From NCBI GenBank assembly GCA_020833325.1, contig JAJHQN010000003.1:1-40180 (forward strand): DNA of 40,180 bases, given 5' to 3'. The stretch is from Desulfurococcaceae archaeon. Its GTDB lineage: Archaea; Thermoproteota; Thermoprotei_A; Sulfolobales; Acidilobaceae. Every line of letters begins with the position of its first letter. Within the stretch, counting starts at the first letter, position 1. The notes beneath the pieces were generated by a model, which made no database searches, was not told the DNA's origin, and saw only the letters and a program-made list of their open reading frames with translations. Shown piece by piece: positions 35,869-40,180 of the stretch. Position numbers and translations under genes: made by a program.

Positions 35869-35923
35869 GGGATGAGGAGGCGGGCAGACTAGGACGTGGT
35901 GACTGCCTTAGTTCAATCTGACC
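35869..35923 (+). ncRNA. Candidate C/D box sRNA
   Basis: In the gap between tbp and the next gene I see a C-like GGATGAG, a D'-like CAGA, a C'-like GTGGTGA and a D box CTGA. Spacers of about 10-15 nt are suitable as 2'-O-methylation guides. The C and D' boxes are imperfect, so the call is tentative. Confidence 0.25.
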
Positions 35924-35962
35924 GCTTTAAGCTTAAGCCTTCAACGTGTCAACGCGTGGTGG

Positions 35963-36466
35963 TTGGGCTTGAAGCCTATCTGGGGCTCTCTAGTGGTGAT
36001 GGATTTAGATAGGTTTAAAGAGTATGCTAGAGAGAGGGGGCTTAGCGTCTACGAACCCAATATTGTGACGGGATCTCTCTCTAGTCTAGTGGAGGGTTTT
36101 GTTAGAAAGTTTCAGGCTGTTGTAGTCTATGGTTTAGACTGGGATAGAGGGACTGAGGAGGTTGTACTGGAGATTCCTGGTGTTGAGGCTGTCGAGCTGA
36201 AGCCAGATCTCATCAGGGTGGCTGAGGAGGTGCACGGGCTCGGGTCGTCTATAACTATAGTAGCTCTCACAGGGTATGTTAGCTGTGTTCCAGCAAGGGA
36301 TAGAAGGGAGGCTTATGCAGGTCACTATTTAAGATCTAAAGCTAGGGATGTTTTGGAGTCTCTTAAGAGGAGGTGTGGTGGTGTTGTCTACATTGACGGT
36401 GTGGTGGTATGGTCTAGGGTATCATTAGGAGCTCCTCAACCTCCAGGGTGTAGCCGTGGCTCCTAG
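35963..36466 (+). CDS. Small palm-like (GGDEF/GTP-cyclohydrolase III-like) protein, function unknown
   Basis: 167 residues. LVVMDLDRFKEYARERGL begins a strand with D-x-D-x-F, as in palm-domain cyclases and polymerases. A helix (SLSSLVEGFVRKF), a second strand pair (AVVVYGLDWDRGTEEVVLEI), ITIVALTGYV, and an A-L-rich helix ending in VVYIDGVVVW complete a ferredoxin-like palm order. The GGDEF/GGDD active-site pair itself is absent. The C-terminus overlaps the convergent radical SAM gene by 53 nt. Resemblance is by pattern only. Confidence 0.6.
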   Translation: MGLKPIWGSLVVMDLDRFKEYARERGLSVYEPNIVTGSLSSLVEGFVRKFQAVVVYGLDWDRGTEEVVLEIPGVEAVELKPDLIRVAEEVHGLGSSITIVALTGYVSCVPARDRREAYAGHYLRSKARDVLESLKRRCGGVVYIDGVVVWSRVSLGAPQPPGCSRGS

Positions 36467-37580
36467 CTATCTGTAAGGCTTCCTCGAACTCTCTTCTCGT
36501 AAGCCTCCTAGCTATATCCTTGTACCTCTCAGGCTCCTTCAATACTAGGTAGTCTGGGTGGTATTGATCCATGAGGTTTAATAGTGCTCTAGGCACGTTC
36601 TTTGAAAGCCATTCCACCACCGGTCTCGTGCAACACTCTATGTGGTTTGGTAGTACGAGGTGCCTTACTATCATATCTCCAAGACCTCCATCATATGCTT
36701 CAACATGATTTCTAGCTGCGACCGAGAAGTACGCTTTAACCTTTGAAAGCCTCCTACCGCACTCGTCGTTACCGAATTTGAAGTCCGGGAGCCATATGTC
36801 TATGACATCCTTTATAAGCTTCATAGCCTCCGGTGTCATGTGCATATCGCTATTCCAAAGCTGGGCTATGTTAACCTTTAGATATTTAAGGCTCTCGAGT
36901 ATGAATGGTATCTGCGGTGTAGGCTCCCCCCCTACATGGTTTATGTTGCGGGCTCCAGTTTTAGCTAGGGATTCCTGTATTAATGCTAGGGTGTGCGGGG
37001 TTACCTTAATGTAATCCTGTGTCTTCACCTGGCTTATCTCCCAGTTTTGGCAGAAGACGCACCGGAACGGGCACCCTCCATAGAATATCGTACCGCTAGG
37101 TACCAGGGGGGCCTCCTCCCCTGTGTGGTGGAAGAAGCTGTAGACCATGCACTCGTTAGCAACCCTACAAACACCTATCCTCCCAGAGGCTCTATCAGCT
37201 TTACACCTCCACTCACAGAGCTCACATCTCCTCAGCATCCTCCTAGCAATGGCTATCTTAACATCGAGGTAGCTGAACCTAGGCTCTTCGCCCCTAAGCC
37301 TCTCAACACCCTCGTATATGTCAAGCCACAGCCTTCTATGCTCTAAGGCAAGCCTTTCGTGTACCGTCCAGAGCTCCTCCAAGCTTAAACTCTCATCGTA
37401 TGGATCTAGGGGGGATTCAATGCTACGGGCTATAAGAAACTTAGCAGGCTTCTCCCCGTATAGCACACTATAGTACCAGGGGAGCCTCTCCCTTAAAACC
37501 CTGTTGTGGAGAGCTCTAAGAGCATCAGGCCTAAACCTATAAACCAGAGACTCGGGCATCGGCTCAATAACCCTAAGCAC
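36414..37580 (-). CDS. PflX-type radical SAM Fe-S protein (COG1313-like)
   Basis: 388 residues. An N-terminal helical extension (1-115) leads to a CELCEWRCKADRASGRIGVCRV cysteine cluster, then the radical SAM motif GGCPFRCVFCQNWEISQ (CxxxCxxC) near residue 173, followed by INHVGGEPTPQIPFILESL, a marker of the PflX/PflA-related group. Such proteins are annotated as pyruvate-formate-lyase-activating-like, but the partner is unknown and no glycyl radical enzyme lies nearby. Confidence 0.88.
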   Translation of the reverse strand: MLRVIEPMPESLVYRFRPDALRALHNRVLRERLPWYYSVLYGEKPAKFLIARSIESPLDPYDESLSLEELWTVHERLALEHRRLWLDIYEGVERLRGEEPRFSYLDVKIAIARRMLRRCELCEWRCKADRASGRIGVCRVANECMVYSFFHHTGEEAPLVPSGTIFYGGCPFRCVFCQNWEISQVKTQDYIKVTPHTLALIQESLAKTGARNINHVGGEPTPQIPFILESLKYLKVNIAQLWNSDMHMTPEAMKLIKDVIDIWLPDFKFGNDECGRRLSKVKAYFSVAARNHVEAYDGGLGDMIVRHLVLPNHIECCTRPVVEWLSKNVPRALLNLMDQYHPDYLVLKEPERYKDIARRLTRREFEEALQIARSHGYTLEVEELLMIP

Positions 37581-37707
37581 AGCCTACCACCTGGCGATAG
37601 GCTAGAACTCATCCATATTCTATTGCTTAAGAGGGGAGTTTAAAACCCTCACGCTCTTAGGGCATACGGGCTTCCTTCCACTTCTAGCTAGTGTGTTTAA
37701 GAGTAAG

Positions 37708-37716
37708 ATTTTTAAG
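37708..37716 (+). promoter_or_regulatory. TATA box of the subtilase gene
   Basis: ATTTTTAAG lies about 46-54 nt before the TTG start. A transcript starting near 37738 would include the GAGGTGG ribosome site. Confidence 0.5.
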
Positions 37717-37761
37717 TTAGGTCGTTTAACCCTCTACTCTTAGAGTGTGAGGTGGCGGGGT

Positions 37762-40180
37762 TTGCCTAGACAGGCTCGTATTTTGGTATCTATGCTTGTA
37801 ATCGCTGTCATCATCGCACCTCTCATCTCAGGATATACAAGCCTAGGTACTCCTACTACAACACAGCCTCCCACACCCACGGCTTTCGTCGACCCACTGC
37901 TCCTGGACCCATCTAGCTACGCTAACCACGTGTACATTGACATGCCCGAGTGGTTCGCCCAAGGCTATCTAAGTGCTTTAAGCCTAGCCTTAGCTAAAGG
38001 TGAGAGGGTTAGGGAGGGTCAAGTCAAGGTTGTAATAACAGCGTCTCCCAGTGTGGATCTAGAAGAGATAGCTTCAAAAACCCGGGGGTTGATAGGTGTA
38101 TATAGACACCCCACGTTCACCTACGTGGAGGCCTGGGTTACAAGGGGTGACGTGGAGCTCCTATCAAGGACACCTGGGGTCTACAGTATAGCTCTCTACA
38201 GATCACCACTCTCATGGATACTACATGAGCAGGAGGTTGCAAGCAGGGCCCTTGACACGGTTGCTGGAGGAACTCCAGGTAACCCCGATATGGAACCTAG
38301 CATGTATAAGGCAGTTGAGGTCATAGGGGCTAGTAGGGTTTGGAGCGAGTTCGGCATAACAGGTAAAGGTACTATAGTAGCTGTTGTCGACACGGGAGTG
38401 GACTTTGGAAGCCCTGGTTTAGGCTCTCAAGCCATAGCTAGGACCCCTGAGGGCACACCAATGATATTTGATAGTGATGAGATAGGTTTAACGTTAACAA
38501 TGGTTACATCAACGAAAGACGAGAGAGGCTTTATAACGCTCCCAGGAGCGGGAGTTCCCTTCTTCGACGGCTCGTTCCTAGTTACGGGTGTAACTAACGT
38601 AGGCTGGGTGTACTATAGATCGCCTGATGGTAGGGTCTTCTACACAGAGTTCCCCCTGGAATCCTACCATGTTGGTGGCATAAGCTCTGCTAGTGGAACC
38701 TACAGGTTTGGGCTAGCGGTCCAGTACTATGTTGTCTACGGTACACTCTACTGGACGGTCCCCATACTCTATGTAGACTCTAAAACCCCCGGTGTCTACG
38801 ATACAGTCTACGCCGATCTATCAACAATGTACTACTACCTACTTGTAGCCCTCAACGCCACGGGTGTTATAAGAGCTCCTCCAGAATCAACCATAAGAGC
38901 TTTAAAGGACTTTAGCTTCGCTGATGAGAAGCCCGCTAGGTACGGGGATGAGGTTCTAGGGAGAGACTTTACAGGCGATGGTGTCTTCGATCTAAGCATT
39001 GGAGCTCTAGCAGGCTACCTCTACGATTGGACTGGGTTCCTAACGGGGGTAGGGCCTACGTGGAGCTGGCTTACAGGGTTCGACTACACAGGCCTCATAC
39101 TACCAGGCTTAGATAGTAGAGGTCTCTACGTAACCATAGCCTACGACTACCACAGTCACGGGACTAGTGTTGCTAATGTTATAGCATCGAGATACGATAA
39201 ACCCGTTGATCTAGGCTATGGTAGGTTCCCGCTCAAGGGTATAGCCCCTGACGCTCTAATAGCTGCTAACACGGGTCTCGTAAACCCGATAGCCTCTGTG
39301 TTCTTCTTCAGCGGTCACGACCTCAAAGGGCCCTACTGGGAGTGGACTGTAACTGGGAGGCATAAAGCGGATATCATAAGCAATAGTTGGGGTAGTAGCT
39401 TCGTGTTACTAATAGGGTTTGCTAGTAGTGTTTCAAACTACGCCCTCCTATGGGATCACGTTATCTCAGTAACTAAGACCATCATAGTGCATGCTGGTGG
39501 TAACGGGGCTCCAGGCTATGGGACCATGACTACACCGGGTGACTCGGCATTCGCCATAACACTTGGTGCTAGCACCCTCTTCGACTACAGGCCCGCCTAC
39601 GGCTTCCTACCAGGTACTTGGGATGACGTTGTCTCATGGAGTGCCAGGGGGCCTACGAACGTTGGCCTCGTTAAACCAGACGTGGTTAACATAGGTAGCT
39701 TCGAGTGGGCCTTCACACACACTCTAGCAGGTCTTGGTAACGGTATAAGGGCTATAAGCCTGTTCAGTGGTACTAGTGAGGCGACACCCATGACTAGCGG
39801 CTCAGTAGCCCTCATAGTAAGCTACCTGAAGGGTAAAGGTTTAGGCGTTGACCCAGGCTTTGTTAAATCACTTGTGAAGAGCACTGCTAGGGATCTAGGC
39901 TATAACGCCTACGTACAGGGTGCAGGTCACGTTGACGTCTACAGGGCTTTTGAAGCTCTAGTCAAAGGAGGGATTCCAGTAGCCAGCTCTACATCTGTTG
40001 CTGAAAACCTCTACTCACTATTACTATTCGGCTTCAACACAATATACTACCCTGTTAAACCTGTTCTTGACACACAACTGTACACTGGTCCCATGAGGCC
40101 TGGTGAGTCTAAGACGTTGAAGCTAGACCTAACAGCTTTCGGTGAGAGTAAGGTAGACGTTAAGCTTACAACAGCTACAT
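37762..40180 (+). CDS. Secreted subtilisin-like serine protease (S8), truncated by window end
   Basis: It is missing from the ORF track because no stop falls in the window; 806 codons are visible. It starts at TTG 37762 after GAGGTGG, with signal peptide PRQARILVSMLVIAVIIAPLISGY. A propeptide-like region (KVVITASPSVDLEEIASKTRGLIGVYRHPTFTYVEAWV) precedes the catalytic domain. Catalytic residues: Asp about 210 in VVDTGVDFG, His about 466 in DYHSHGTSVANVIA, Ser about 672 in GTSEATPMTSGSVAL. The insertion of about 250 residues between Asp and His resembles pyrolysin/TPPII-like archaeal subtilases. Likely secreted or surface-bound, degrading extracellular protein. Confidence 0.95.
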   Translation, partial: MPRQARILVSMLVIAVIIAPLISGYTSLGTPTTTQPPTPTAFVDPLLLDPSSYANHVYIDMPEWFAQGYLSALSLALAKGERVREGQVKVVITASPSVDLEEIASKTRGLIGVYRHPTFTYVEAWVTRGDVELLSRTPGVYSIALYRSPLSWILHEQEVASRALDTVAGGTPGNPDMEPSMYKAVEVIGASRVWSEFGITGKGTIVAVVDTGVDFGSPGLGSQAIARTPEGTPMIFDSDEIGLTLTMVTSTKDERGFITLPGAGVPFFDGSFLVTGVTNVGWVYYRSPDGRVFYTEFPLESYHVGGISSASGTYRFGLAVQYYVVYGTLYWTVPILYVDSKTPGVYDTVYADLSTMYYYLLVALNATGVIRAPPESTIRALKDFSFADEKPARYGDEVLGRDFTGDGVFDLSIGALAGYLYDWTGFLTGVGPTWSWLTGFDYTGLILPGLDSRGLYVTIAYDYHSHGTSVANVIASRYDKPVDLGYGRFPLKGIAPDALIAANTGLVNPIASVFFFSGHDLKGPYWEWTVTGRHKADIISNSWGSSFVLLIGFASSVSNYALLWDHVISVTKTIIVHAGGNGAPGYGTMTTPGDSAFAITLGASTLFDYRPAYGFLPGTWDDVVSWSARGPTNVGLVKPDVVNIGSFEWAFTHTLAGLGNGIRAISLFSGTSEATPMTSGSVALIVSYLKGKGLGVDPGFVKSLVKSTARDLGYNAYVQGAGHVDVYRAFEALVKGGIPVASSTSVAENLYSLLLFGFNTIYYPVKPVLDTQLYTGPMRPGESKTLKLDLTAFGESKVDVKLTTAT

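Noticed and set aside
37762-38393. Minus-strand ORFs 38196-38393 and 39597-39815 within the subtilase region
   Set aside because: They are antisense shadows of the plus-strand protease, which carries an intact catalytic triad.

Overview
The window reads as a chromosome segment of a hyperthermophilic crenarchaeon (Thermoproteota/Thermoprotei). The evidence is a 16S-23S operon with no 5S and no tRNA-Ala in the spacer, rRNA genes full of short bulge-helix-bulge (BHB) introns, TBP, ABCE1, archaeal-only CoA and gluconeogenesis enzymes, tRNA genes with encoded CCA, AT-rich TATA boxes of the TTTTTAAA type, and frequent TTG/GTG starts. I cannot name the genus from the sequence alone.

Layout. 1-1511: the leader-distal part of a CRISPR array (23 identical 24-nt repeats; the leader and any cas genes lie off the left edge), followed by a convergent tRNA-Ala(CGC). 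1.7-4.6 kb: an archaeal coenzyme A operon (coaBC, pantoate kinase, phosphopantothenate synthetase). 4.6-10.3 kb: GNAT acetyltransferase, MFS carrier, an unknown protein, a two-gene ABC exporter and a VTT-like membrane protein. 10.4-16.6 kb: a GC-rich structured block, the rRNA promoter, 16S and 23S rRNA. 16.7-21.4 kb: an FkbM-like methyltransferase, triosephosphate isomerase, a PAP2 phosphatase, a NikR-like regulator divergent from a P1B-type ATPase, and tRNA-Arg(TCG). 21.5-26.7 kb: a small nucleotidyltransferase gene pair, FBP aldolase/phosphatase, ABCE1 and methionine aminopeptidase. 27.2-40.2 kb: MBL hydrolase, a DUF1512 pair, MetRS, a thioredoxin-like protein, ProC, SfsA, tRNA-Lys(TTT), a phosphoesterase, TBP, a palm-like small protein, a PflX-type radical SAM protein and a secreted subtilase that runs off the right edge.

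The most unusual region is the rRNA operon. By comparing the genes with conserved rRNA sequence I find nine introns (16S: 30, 213, 35, about 105 and 142 nt; 23S: 85, 54, 85 and 149 nt). Eight have a canonical BHB junction and restore the conserved rRNA sequence exactly on removal; the ninth has a relaxed one. None encodes a homing endonuclease. Three of them (two in 16S, one in 23S) carry a solitary 24-nt element that is a close variant (21/24 identical) of the CRISPR repeat at the left end of the window, including the hairpin palindrome and an AUUGAAAG-type crRNA tag. One 16S intron also contains a 124-bp perfect copy of 23S exon plus half of the 23S intron, and that copy ends exactly at the last base of the CRISPR-like repeat. 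This suggests that CRISPR-type repeats have moved into, or recombined between, rRNA introns. It also means spliced, probably circular, intron RNAs could be Cas6 substrates or decoys. I regard this as the candidate undescribed system in the window.

The remaining genes are mostly housekeeping: translation, CoA and sugar-phosphate metabolism, proline synthesis and protein maturation.
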